A DNA stretch of 64,000 nucleotides from Poronia punctata (Eukaryota > Ascomycota > Sordariomycetes > Xylariales > Xylariaceae): positions 1 to 64,000 of the forward strand of contig MU401635.1 in NCBI GenBank assembly GCA_022579005.1, in the 5' to 3' direction. The notes below the pieces were generated by a model, which saw nothing but the letters and a program-made list of their open reading frames with translations, was not told where the DNA came from and searched no databases. A program made the position numbers and the translations under genes. Shown here in pieces: positions 12,692 to 23,483 of the stretch; positions within the stretch are counted from its first letter, which is position 1, and the number at the start of each line of letters is the position of its first letter.

Positions 12692-13756
12692 TCATAGCTT
12701 ACTGCTTGGCGAGGCACCACCGTCGAGGTACGCTCCTCCCAATTTCAACATGGACGTCGCCTCAGCAACCATCTCATCGACAATCTCCTTGGCCGGTTGG
12801 ATCTTATTGATCAAGCCGGCAACCTGGCCCATGAGATGCGGGGGGTCGACCTCGTTTCCTTGCTCGAAATCCCACTCGATCGGCACGATACCCTGGTCAC
12901 ACAACTGCTTGATCTTGTCGGGTTGCGCGTGCCACTTGGCGATGTAATCGTTGGTGCGCATGCGCAGGGGACGGCCGGACAGGACAAGCGTGCGCTCCGT
13001 GCCGGTGAAGCCGCATTCGACGACGCTCGTCTTGTGTTCTTCGGCGCAGTTGGCTTCCTCGGACGCCACGAAGCGCGTCCCCACCCATACGCCCACCGCA
13101 CCCTGCATGAGGCTGGAGGCGAGCGCGCGGCCGTTGCCGATGCCGCCGGCCGCGACGACGAGAGCCTGCGAGCCCTTGAGCATCGGAGGCTTGTACTGGC
13201 GCGCGACGTCGACGACGGCAGGGATGAGCACAGAGTTGGCGATCTCGCCCGTGTGACCGCCGCCCTCGCCACCTTGGGGACAGACCATGTCGACGCCGAG
13301 GTCGAGAGCCTTCTGCGCGTGCTTGGGGTGGCCGACCATGTTCATGATGAGGATGCCGGCCGCGTGAAGCCGTTCGATGACGTGCTTGGGCGGGACGCCG
13401 ACGGCGCTGACGAACAGCCTGGCGCCGCTCTCGATCGTGATGTCGATCAGCTCGTCTAGCTTCCCTCCCGTGTAGTCGTGGTTCGTCTTGCGCGCGTTAC
13501 CCCCGATCTGCGGTAGGGCCAGGTCGACGCCGAACGGGAGGTCGGGCGACTTGAAGTTGGCCTTCATCTCGGCGATGATGGACCGTAGCTGGTTGGGCGT
13601 GTACATGAAGCCACCGATGACACCCAGGCCGCCTGCGTTGGAGACTGCCGCTGCAAGTAAGCCGCCCGATGTGCGCGCCATGCCGGCTAGGATTATGGGG
13701 TGCTGAATCCCCAGGACCTGGGTCAGCGGTGTTGTGATGGGACCCTTGGGCGCCAT
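12692..13756 (-). CDS. Nitronate monooxygenase (2-nitropropane dioxygenase family)
   Basis: Intronless 354-residue protein. The family are FMN-dependent TIM-barrel enzymes that oxidise alkyl nitronates (such as propionate 3-nitronate or deprotonated 2-nitropropane) to carbonyl compounds, protecting against toxic nitro compounds. Visible signatures: the N-terminal strand with HPIILAGMA (19-27), the GGLGVIGG loop (42-49), the QGGEGGGHTGE motif at 161-171 whose His168 is the probable catalytic base, and the phosphate-binding AAGGIGNGRA and VGTRF segments (about 207-233). Length is normal for the family. The C-terminal tail is Gly/Ser-rich without a peroxisomal SKL signal. The start ATG lies 6 bases from a (GT)19 tract, so the mRNA leader must end in a CA repeat if transcription starts upstream. 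Third-position G+C is higher than in neighbouring genes, giving spurious long frames on other strands. Confidence 0.93.
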   Translation of the reverse strand: MAPKGPITTPLTQVLGIQHPIILAGMARTSGGLLAAAVSNAGGLGVIGGFMYTPNQLRSIIAEMKANFKSPDLPFGVDLALPQIGGNARKTNHDYTGGKLDELIDITIESGARLFVSAVGVPPKHVIERLHAAGILIMNMVGHPKHAQKALDLGVDMVCPQGGEGGGHTGEIANSVLIPAVVDVARQYKPPMLKGSQALVVAAGGIGNGRALASSLMQGAVGVWVGTRFVASEEANCAEEHKTSVVECGFTGTERTLVLSGRPLRMRTNDYIAKWHAQPDKIKQLCDQGIVPIEWDFEQGNEVDPPHLMGQVAGLINKIQPAKEIVDEMVAEATSMLKLGGAYLDGGASPSSKL

Positions 13757-13760
13757 TGTG

Positions 13761-13802
<42 letters not shown>

Positions 13803-14720
13803 CGCTTTCTTTTGTATACGACTTATAGGTGGCAGATGTTCAACCTCCGCTGTGCTTAGCTACTTAGCTATTACTCTAGATGGTAGATCGATGAATCTCA
13901 GATTTATGTCCAAATATCAACTGTAATAAAGTATTATTTCGTATTCCGCTCGCTTTCTGATATCCGGAAAGAGGAAGGATGAAAGGTAAATAAAGACAAG
14001 AGAAGCAGCTCTTCAATGACGAGAATGTGTAAATTGCTGGGATAACAATGTTGGAGATGGTCCCCACCTTATAACATAAAGTACCCTAGCCATAGTCTGG
14101 AGCCAGGGGGAGTTCCGAGGTGGAGGAAGTGGAGGACCTGGGGTGCTGGGGTAGGTATTGCGGAGGTACAGAGTAGATGCCGAGGCAACTTTGTAGACCA
14201 CGTCAAGGGGTCCTTCTGTAGATCCATTTTACAGAGCATTGGAGCGGAACCATATGCTCTGTGACGAAAATGGCAAGTTCGTCGCACAGAATGTCGCCTA
14301 CCAGCTTCCTCGGGTACAAAACAGGGTCTGGTAATCAGAATCTACTATGTACGTACGTACTTAGTAGGTAGTAGACTCCGGAAGATACCTGTACGTGTAA
14401 GACCTAACATGGGCTAATAATCAACTAAATGTCTTATCAAGAAATGACTATATTGCTTTCTGCTCAAGAGTAACATCATGGGCACTGTGAAAGGCTGTTA
14501 AAATATCTCGAAGGGTTGTAGTCATCGCTTTTCCAACTCGTTCGAGCCTGGGTTCCCAAGTTCCACATTATACGATTTAACTCCCAAATGATACTCCCGG
14601 CAATACATCTCCTTCCCCCGAACGCCATGCGCCTTACTTTACAGATGCGTAGAAAAACAGGTATTTGAGCCCTCCAACTATTGTCAAACGGCCAATATGG
14701 GGACCGAGACTGGTACGAGG
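13757..14720. other. Intergenic region between two minus-strand genes
   Basis: Apart from the GT tract, about 960 bases with no supported gene. It should contain the promoter of the nitronate monooxygenase gene and the 3' end of the 14721-16034 gene. A TACGTACGTAC tract lies near 14348. Confidence 0.5.
13763..13801. repeat. (GT)19 microsatellite at the nitronate monooxygenase start
   Basis: An uninterrupted 39-base GT tract that begins 6 bases upstream of the start codon of the minus-strand nitronate monooxygenase gene. On the mRNA strand it reads as (CA)n. Confidence 0.95.
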
Positions 14721-16034
14721 CTAGTGAAAGCGAGGTAATCTTGCTGGTACAAAGTCATTTTGCGATGCCTGATCCTGCCGTGGTAATATAGCCGGCGCAC
14801 AAGGGTCTCCTTCGGTCTGCCCTATTGCATCTTTATCTTCCTCGTGATTCGTAACATCGTTCTCAATTCCTGCGTCCGGGGTGGCTACTTGGGTGGCTGC
14901 TTCTGCCTCCAATTGTTCCTCGGGCAGCGATCCAACTTGTAAATCTTCTTGACTCAGGCCCCGCCGAAGCGCGAGGCTGGTAGCTGCTTGACGTCTTTGC
15001 TCTATCTCATGGTCTTCTTCCGCCTCTAACCGAAGCTCTTCCCGTTCCAATTCTTCTAGAGATGAATGTGGAAGTAAAATCGGACTGGGCGGACCAGACC
15101 CTGTATGTCTAGCTTGCCGTAAAGACGGTCTCGTAGAGTCTAATGTCGTCCTCGACTCGCTCCTTGAAATCTTGTAGTTCGCGATCCGCTTCCCCTTACT
15201 GCTTTTCGTTCGGCTACTCGACCGGTCATCGGTATGGTCCAGGGCGATTGTGAACTCGTCGTCCAAAGGCACCGCATCTTCTTCTCCCTCTTCATCGCTT
15301 GGGAACAGGTCACCTCGTGACCGAAAGGAGTCGCTGGTATCTCCACTACCAGCTGTGCCACTCCGCTTTCTATTTTGAATCGGCATTTGGCCGGCATGGG
15401 TTTTGGGTCCGTCGGTGCCTAGCAAAGGTTCGCGTTCGCCGTCTTCGACGAGTTTCATCGATCCTGGGTGTTCCTGTAAGTTGGCTGCACTAGGCTTGTA
15501 CCGCAGAGTGCCTCCGATCCTGAAAGGGAGACGCGCGAGGAACCCAAGGGGGGCGGTGCTCGGGATGATGGTCGGGTCCTCGTGGCCACTAGCCCTTCTC
15601 CGCGAACCTCTCGTGCCGTAGCTCATGCCGCGAGGCCTAGTCCTCGGCTGCTCATTCACCTCAGCAGTCTGGGCTCTTCGTTTTCCCGTCCCGCCTATCA
15701 AGCGATCCCAGTCTTCACCACGCCAACCGCCTAATAGACCTCCGTCCTGGCCACCGAATTCCTCTTCCCAATCATCGTAGAAATCAAAGCTAAACTCGGC
15801 AAGGCCTCGTGCTCGCTGACGTTCTCTTGCCCGTCGGGCGCGTTCCTCGTGGTCGCCGAGACAAACGGCGGTGCAGCTATCAAAAGCAGAGGCGACAGAG
15901 CCGAGGCACGGGGTGATATAGCTATGGCCGAAACTCCATATGCCAGCAGCGGCGTTTTCTGTAACAGTTTCGGTGGTTTGCGAGATTTGGTTCCAGCGTT
16001 GCCGGAGGCGGGGATCCTCTAGGAATGTCGACAT
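14721..16034 (-). CDS. Conserved fungal hypothetical protein, acidic and low complexity
   Basis: Intronless 437-residue protein starting at the ATG at 16034. The N terminus (about 1-75) is the most structured part: a short segment GIWSFGHSYITPCL, two cysteine-containing stretches and then CLGDHEERARRARERQRARG, which looks like a conserved fungal block ahead of an aromatic, acidic region (FDFYDDWEEEFGG). The remainder is disordered: Ser/Arg/Asp-rich, an acidic EEGEEDAVPLDDE patch, and a Glu-rich predicted helix around 325-355. No enzyme motif, signal peptide or transmembrane helix is evident. I recognise it only as a conserved type of ascomycete protein and assign no function. It is divergent from SAC3 across 1.9 kb. 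Confidence 0.72.
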   Translation of the reverse strand: MSTFLEDPRLRQRWNQISQTTETVTENAAAGIWSFGHSYITPCLGSVASAFDSCTAVCLGDHEERARRARERQRARGLAEFSFDFYDDWEEEFGGQDGGLLGGWRGEDWDRLIGGTGKRRAQTAEVNEQPRTRPRGMSYGTRGSRRRASGHEDPTIIPSTAPLGFLARLPFRIGGTLRYKPSAANLQEHPGSMKLVEDGEREPLLGTDGPKTHAGQMPIQNRKRSGTAGSGDTSDSFRSRGDLFPSDEEGEEDAVPLDDEFTIALDHTDDRSSSRTKSSKGKRIANYKISRSESRTTLDSTRPSLRQARHTGSGPPSPILLPHSSLEELEREELRLEAEEDHEIEQRRQAATSLALRRGLSQEDLQVGSLPEEQLEAEAATQVATPDAGIENDVTNHEEDKDAIGQTEGDPCAPAILPRQDQASQNDFVPARLPRFH

Positions 16035-17926
16035 GCTTAAACAACCTGGCGTTTTAGGATTCGAGAATGTAGTGGATAGGTGGTAGGGTGGCTATTTCAG
16101 TTTATAGTTTTGGACCGAAGTGTGGTAGACGGCGGCCGAACGATACCCGTCTTCGTCGTGATTCACGGCAGATGTGTTTCGTCCGTTGCGTCTATGGCTA
16201 GAATCGCGCGACGCATAGTAGAGACACTATACAGATGATCGTCTGTTGCTCATTCATTCGATCAAGTCGGGTGGTGAAATTGCCAGGTGGCCGAAACAAG
16301 GCTCCAGAGTCTCTAATGTTCGGAAAACGTAAATGTCGATCATGCTTCGACCGCCAGGTAGATTTCAATCGAGCCTACCTCGTAATGCATGTAAGGTGCA
16401 TGAGGAGAATAAAAGTCAAATTTGGACGAAAAAAGGATCCGAGCGCTCCTAAACAGGATGCGCGGGCCGACAGTCTGTAGTCAGCAGACAATCGTTCAGA
16501 GATATAGCCAGCAGAGCTGTTGTAGACATCGATATAGCTAGGACAGGGGCTTGAGAAGTTTTTGAGAGGTTTATAGGTGAGGGAAGGGTTATGCGGCGAT
16601 ATAGAGGCGGTAATGAAACAACAGGTAAGCATAGACAGCCGGATGGCCAGGAGTTCGTTGCAATCGTGGATAATGGAATTGTAGGTTTAGCTGAGTACGG
16701 ACTTGATCAGAAGGTTACAATGACCTCATCCCTACAGTATTCTTCCTGTACAAGTAGGTACTTACTTACCTACAAGTACGAGTACTGCAGAGAATGGCTT
16801 CCTGAAGTCAACTTGATTGTGGTTAAAGTTAGGTTCCGACAAGGCACTAGAATTGGGGAACGTTAGGTTCCTGAGACCACAGACTGTTAAAAGACTTGTA
16901 GTTGTACCTAAGTACGAGATGCACCCAAGGTTACGATACGTGTATTCGGTAGCAGGTGGGAGATAAAGCCCAGGGATGACTCCAGCACAAAGGCCGCCCG
17001 CTATCAGCTTCTGACCAACTGTAAAGCAGCCACAGCGCAGCGCAGTGCCAGGTTCAGGAGATTTGACCATGTACAGTAATGTACTGTGTATGGTGAAGAG
17101 AGCTGTTTACTCGTAGGGGGCATCCTTAATCCCTATTGCACTGTATGCAGAGTTGCCTTCTTTAGATCGTACTTGTATTATCTGTAACATAAACACATCA
17201 GTTCATCTGCTTAAACAGGTTTCTAATAGGACCTGCTAATGTAGCCATTATTTTTTCCAATTTCCCTATCCTTTTTCTCTTGCTTTGAAGTCTTTTTCCA
17301 GCTAAGTATCTGTATCTGTACCTACTCGTACCTATGTAGGTTACAGGTACATAGTAAAAACTCAGCCAACCGCATTTATCGCCTACAAGTACCTACCTCA
17401 TTAAGCACAAAGCTCACTAGCCTAGTACCTAGTACCTAAGTACCTTACCTCAATACGAGTACGTGTGCTACTTCTGCCATCCGAGGGCGGTGAATTGTGG
17501 CAGGAAACGCCAGCCTTGGCCGGTTGCGATAGGTGCTCTGGTTAGACTATCATCGCTACCAAGAATTACAGCCAATCTCAACAATGCCCTTTCAACACCA
17601 ACCATAATCGTCTCTTGTCAAAGGATCATTCCAAGAACGGGGTTACATAGCAATCGGCGCAGCCATCATACGTCCCCCCAACATATCCTTGGAAGGCTTT
17701 CAGAACGATTGAGTCACATCCCGCATTGTTTGCTGTGACTCTAGATTCCACCATATACCACCAGAAGCGCACCGCAACCCTCTTCAGTACACGTCAAGAT
17801 CTCATCCGGCGCACTCCCCTCCTGATATACGCGTGCCACCCTCGATTCGCTTCCCAGATGTCCTTGACCGAACTCCATTAGCGCGCGATGCTTAACGCGG
17901 AGCCCCAAGGTGGTTGGGGTGCAGGC
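16035..17926. other. Divergent intergenic region upstream of SAC3
   Basis: About 1.9 kb without a supported gene. It must hold the promoters of both divergent neighbours. It carries three TACTCGTA words (16777, 17108, 17323) and a fourth at 17454, an imperfect palindrome of AGGTA/TACCT units at about 16747-16779, and several ACCTAC tracts around 17320-17450. Confidence 0.5.
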
Positions 17927-20900
17927 ATGACCACCGCTACACCCAACCGTAAGTCCTTGGATTTCCTTTCGTGGATTTCGAGGCTGCAGTCCTATGAAAT
18001 CCCATGATTCTACATTAGACGTGTTTACACATGTGGCATCATCGGCTATCGGCCCAATTTGATAGGATCGATCTATACCTCGAGACAAAACTGCTATTCT
18101 CTGCCTTCAGCGCCATGACATACAAAATGTCGCGGTTGTTCTATTGCCTAGTCGAACACATACGTGCAGGCTTGAAAATTGGGGGCAAACGATGGCTAGA
18201 TTAGTGGCCTACGATGAGAAACAGGGCAAATACTGGACATGCCATATATCACCCATCGCAAGGCAGGGCCCAGCACTAACTTATGTTGATCCATAGCTTT
18301 CAATACAGCGGCAACAGTTCAATCCACACATACGTTCGCGATTCCACCACCGAATCCGTTTGCAGTACAGGACAATGTTAACGCCCAAGCAACTGCACCG
18401 AACCCCTTTGCGGCATCCAATCCGACACCGAATCCATTTTCCAGTCACAGCGGCAATCCCACAGTCCCTGCACCGAATCCTTTCGCTGTCAACAACCAGC
18501 CGTCAAAACCAGCACCGAACCCATTTGCTGTGACGAGGGCACCACCATCAGTGTCGCCTTTCACAACCGCCGATGGGCCTGCTCCGATACATAACCCGTT
18601 CAACACAGCCAAGCCACAGAGTGTGCTAGCGAAGGCAGTAGTGCCTTCTGTGCCCTCTCCAGCGCCTCCTAAAGAGTTCCACGGATCTGGTGTAAATGGC
18701 GTAAAGAAAGTTGCCGAGTTCGTCCAACCCGCATGGTCGACTAAGTTGGGGACACCGACGACCATGTCGCGGGGCTCGATGAGCCACAATAGCGAGAAAG
18801 GTGATCTGACAGTACGAAGTAACAGTCAAGCCGCCAGACGGTCGCCTGCTCCAAACTCTAAAACAAAGACTTTTCGTGGTAAAGCAGACACGTCGGTAGA
18901 CTATCATGACGGTCGTTCTCGCCAGCTAGCTAAGAAAATACACCTTCAGCTGTCTAAGGATAAGATCAAACCTCCAACATGGCCCGCCAACCCAGGGAGC
19001 CATGCCCAACGCCAAGCCATGGATGCCTTCCGGGAAGCATATAGGACTTATAGGGAAAAGGCGCGGAAATCTCTTATCCGGGCGGGACTCATAGACGATC
19101 CCGACCGGCGGCGAAAGCTGGACCAAGCGCTGGACTTTCGGGGCACGTGTGAAGACATGTGTCCCGAATGGGAAAAAATCACGAGAATTACCGAATACGA
19201 TGTTAGGCTGCCAGAAAAGGCCACTGACAGCGCAGGCGACCTTGTGGCGATACCTTCTTTAATGGTTAAACGACTGGCTAGGTCGGCTGCTGGGCAAGAT
19301 GCACCGCTCCCAATGGATGTTCGGTCTTTTGCGACGTTACGAAAAACCCTAGACTACCTTATCGACGACCTGATATCTGACGACAGTTCGCTGCCGTCGA
19401 AGCATAACTTCCTTTGGGACAGGACGCGAGCGATCCGTATTGATCTATCTGTGCAAAAGTATAACCTGACGCCAGACGAGCGAACGGATCTCGTTTACTG
19501 TCTAGAGACAATCGCTCGCTTCCATGTTACGGCCCTACACCTTCTTTCCCAGGATGGCTTTGCGGCCGAAGACTTTTCGGAGCAGCAAGAGCTCGAGCAA
19601 TTGGGGAAAACACTAATGTCTCTGAAGGAGTTGTACGACGACTGCATCGAACAAGGTGTCGAGTGTCCCAACGAGGCCGAATTCCGAGGTTACTTCATAG
19701 TTTTCAACGCGAGGAGCCCGTCTATCAAAGAAACGGTGGAAGGCTGGGGAACTCGGCTTTGGAACTCGGATGGGATTCGAACGGCAATGTGTCTGGTGGA
19801 ATCTTTGCAAAATACATGGAGCATTCAAGGGCCGCTGAACCCATATGCGCCCACCGAACTCGCACTAGGTGCAGCAGCAATCTTCTTCTCTATCGTCTCT
19901 TCGCCTCAAATCTCCTATACCATGGCTTGCTTCGCCGAGATCCACTTCAACGATGTCCGGAAAACGATGATACAGGTCCTAAGGAAATCCTACACTCGAC
20001 CTAGGGAGGGGCCCAAAGACATCACACCGGCTTTTTTGCAAAGCCGGTTACGCTTCGATACAGAAGACGAGGCCGTTGACTTTGCGAAAAAACACGGCAT
20101 TGTTTTTGACCAGGATGGCGACCAGCCCTATGCAATTCTCAACGCTCGACAGTCCGTCCCAGAGCCACGTATTCGACACGCATTCTCTCGTGATATTGTG
20201 GAAAGAAAACGATCTGGCCGTTCCCTCCCTGACGTCATTCATCACACAGTATACCAGCAGGAGCAGGACAGCTCCAGCAACGCCAGTCAGGAAGACAGTC
20301 TGTTTGTTGTTGATTCGAGAGAGAAGTCTACCAATGCCCCAAAGCGTGGTCTCCCAAACGGCAATGCGACAAGAAGCAGCATCGAGATGGCACCGCCCGC
20401 TGCCCCTTTGAGCACGTCGAGGTCTACACCAGTACCAAGCGTGACGGCGTCCAGCCCGTGGACGTCCCAGTCCCCATTTGGGTCCGCTGCTTCGCATCCA
20501 TCCATAGGCCAGCCAACCCAGGTTCCTACATCACAGCCATCCGGCCCTCCCCTTCCTGCCGAAAACACCTCAATACAGAATCCAGGCGTGGGTGCTAGCG
20601 TTGGGAGCAGCATTTTTGGTAAACCAAGAGTGCATTTCGGTATGCCGGACGACTCATCTAATAAAATCACAACAAATGAAGTCGGTGGTAGTATGGCGCC
20701 GCCAAGCCAAGGCACTGGCGGAGCGACGATACAGCGGCCGACGTCCATTACTAGCAATACTATTTTCGGCAACATATTCGGCTCCCCTAGCCAACCGCCG
20801 AAGCCGTCTAATCTGCCAAGGAGTGCTTCCGGGCTTGGTGCTCCTGAAAAGCCAACTTCGCCCTCGACTTTTAGCTTTCTTAAGCCGGCGGGTGCTACAA

Positions 20901-22603
20901 TACCTAACCCAACGTCATTACTACCTTCCGCTTCGCCTGCCCCTGCCACTACTCGTACACAGCAGCCAGCTCCTGGCTTAAGTGGTCCGTCTATATTCGA
21001 CAAGAAGGGGCCTACAAATGCCACCGGTGGCAACGATGCATCTGCTATTGGTAAGTTGCCCTTATCTTTGAGTACCTTTGTTGTCTCTATTAGACCAAGC
21101 GAGATACGATGAAACTGACAGAAAAGGATAGATCGACAGCCTTCCTCGGGGTTTTCATCAAAGTCTACAGCCAGCTCTCTATCGGCCGGCGAGAGCGCTG
21201 CCGCGAGATCGCCGACACCAGCAGGTGGGATTATGTCCCCACTATCTAGTACCAGGTCGCAGAGCCATGTCGGGGAGACGCCAAGCATGGCCGTACCCGC
21301 TGCCCCAGCACCGAAGATCGATCTTATGGACAAGTTCGCGCGGTGGTTTGTACTAGCCGATAAAGGCTTGTTAGAAGACCAACTTGAGGTTTTTGCAGTC
21401 GAGCACCTCTTGAAGCCAGTTTGGGAAGAATTCAGGACAGCTGAGGGGGACCGTGTCCGGAGGGAAAAGGAAGAAATGTCGTGGGCCGAAGCACTGAAAT
21501 TCCGACACCATACTCTAAAAGTTCGATACTTTTATCGCTGGCTTGATATTTCACGAAAACATCGGGTTGTCAGGCGTATACGGCAAGCGAAGGAAGAGGC
21601 CCGCAAATGGAGATTGCCTAGCAGTGTCGCAGCTCGCGAGGCTCTTCAGAAAACGAAGAAAGCGGCGGATCTTCAGGAGGCCAAAGACCTCGTTGGCAAA
21701 AGGACGAAAAGACACACAGAGGATGTTGCGAGGTTGAGAGATTCGACCCAGTCGCGGCAGGATCTCGAGGATGCGCTGTTAGCTACAGGCATATTTGGCG
21801 GTGTTAGGGACGAAAGAGCAGCAGCGCGCAAGGCGGTTCAGGATGACGAAATCGATACCAAGGAGGATATGTTGCCGGCGGAGAAGCTACGGCTGCGGTC
21901 TGAAAATCAGCGGCGACGGAAACGCGGGCTCGGCCCACTAAAACGGTTGCCGGAACCAATACCCCGGAAGGAAGGGTCCAAAACGTCTCTACTTCGTGCT
22001 ATATCTCACGGCGCCGGCAGAGATTCACTGTCCATGTCAACCAATAGCCTTCGACATTCGACGTACAGCTCTAGCTATCGGTCAAGCCTCGGATTCAACC
22101 AGAGCCGGATAGCAAAACCTCGGTCCAACGTTACAGACCCCTACTGGCGGATGAAGGCGAACGGATTGGTGCTGATGCCCAACGGGGAGTACCTCCACGA
22201 GTCACTTGCGCTACCTATGCTGCGAGAAGGGAAAAGATTCCCCGGTATAGGGGACTACGGCTTACCCCCACTGAAGACATTTACGCCAAGCCAATCACCG
22301 CCCGCTGGACTCGACATAGCACAGGACTCTACTTCGACTACCCCAGTCAGCCTTCCGCCAAGCAACCGCGCAAGCAGGTCAGCTTCGGTACTTGAAGGTG
22401 TTGGCGCTACACGAAAACGTGGCCGGGGCGAGGATGAGGATCTAGCTGCTTATCGGAATGAGGCACCCGCCAGCCACAAACGAGCTAAGAGCGGTGGCTA
22501 TTCTACACCTGAAATCCCCAGTGAAGACCAGGATTTCCTTGCCAGGATTGCATCTCTGCTCAACCGGGTAGAAGCAGTAGCAAAAACAGCTTCACCATCA
22601 TAA
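17927..22603 (+). CDS. sac3: SAC3/GANP-family mRNA export factor
   Basis: Scaffold of the nuclear-pore-associated TREX-2 complex, which couples transcription to mRNA export. My model joins 17927-17948, 18297-21050 and 21132-22603 (1415 residues). Intron 1 (348 nt, GTAAGT, branch CTAAC, ATAG) and intron 2 (81 nt) both preserve frame. The Sac3/GANP helical core spans about 285-650 and includes FRGTCEDMCPEWE (288-300, the hallmark CPE motif) and LWDRTRAIR. Residues about 1030-1070 (EALKFRHHTLKVRYFYRWL) resemble the C-terminal Cdc31/Sus1-binding helix. The N terminus has seven Asn-Pro-Phe repeats (7-109) where yeast Sac3 has FG-type Mex67-binding repeats. Residues about 650-960 are low complexity. 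The tiny first exon is supported because its splice recreates a PNPF repeat exactly. Confidence 0.92.
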
Positions 22604-23483
22604 GGAAGGGCCAGGATATATATATAGTGGCTATAAGCCGCCAATCCTATTGCCGAGACTACCAAGGCATCCTGACACTCCATCCTCCAGCGGTACACTT
22701 ATACCGTTACGTTATCCTTCATGGCTGGATAGGGCTATCTGTTCCATGTGCACATTCCACGGTAGTTTGGTCAAATCCAACCCACCTCACACCCATGCCC
22801 AGGTGTTCTCGGCGTAATTTATGTATATGTACATAGCAGGCAGTAAAGGGAAAAAATGATACAGGTTCTTGGTCGTGATGGAATCAGGGATGGCGGGGGG
22901 TTTTTTTCCCAAGGCCTTCCATGAAATGCGTAGCACGTGGGTGCTACGGAACCATATGTACCTTTTGCTCTTCTTGCTCACAGGAGCGATTTTACGAATA
23001 CATGATACCCCCAAACATATTAAGTTGAATATCTCGTCAGTAAGAACGCTTGGGGTAGATTACCTACTGTGAGCGCGTACAAACCAATGCACACAAAAGA
23101 TGCGTCGAGCATAGTATAGCGAGTTTTGACCGTCTTGTCACTTGAATATGGGATGCATTGTTGCTTGTTCGTACAGAGCGACTATGTCGTTGATTCTCTA
23201 ATTATTACCTGTTTTATTCCATGCCTCCTCGCAAACGGACGCTTTTCGATGCAGGTACTTTCTTTCTTTCTTTCTTAGACATTATCCCCCCTTTTCTTTT
23301 CTCTTCTCTTCTCCACCAAATCACATCAAACAAATCGTCGTCCCAAATCATTACTTTTATAACCAGTAATCAAAAAACGCCGCCAGATGTGCTCTATCAA
23401 TGGTCATAACCCCAATCATGGCTTCTTCTTCTTCTCCCTTCATATCCACGTCTTCATGTATGCGTAGCCCTTATCTATCCTGG
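22604..23483. other. Convergent intergenic region SAC3 / mechanosensitive channel
   Basis: About 880 bases between convergent genes. I see only 3' flanks, a TTTC repeat near 23265-23310 and no coding signal. Confidence 0.5.

Noticed and set aside
12797..13459. 220-codon plus-strand frame across the nitronate monooxygenase gene
   Set aside because: Shadow of a G+C-rich third codon position; translation is Asp/Arg/Ala-biased without motifs. The minus strand encodes a complete known enzyme.
17741..18088. 115-codon minus-strand frame over SAC3 exon 1 and intron 1
   Set aside because: No recognisable protein. The plus strand carries the SAC3 start and a consensus donor that explains the sequence.
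20287..21333. 348-codon minus-strand open frame opposite SAC3
   Set aside because: It is antisense to the low-complexity Ser/Pro part of SAC3 and crosses SAC3's second intron. Its Gly/Val/Leu-rich translation mirrors Pro/Ser/Asn codons on the sense strand and has no family features.
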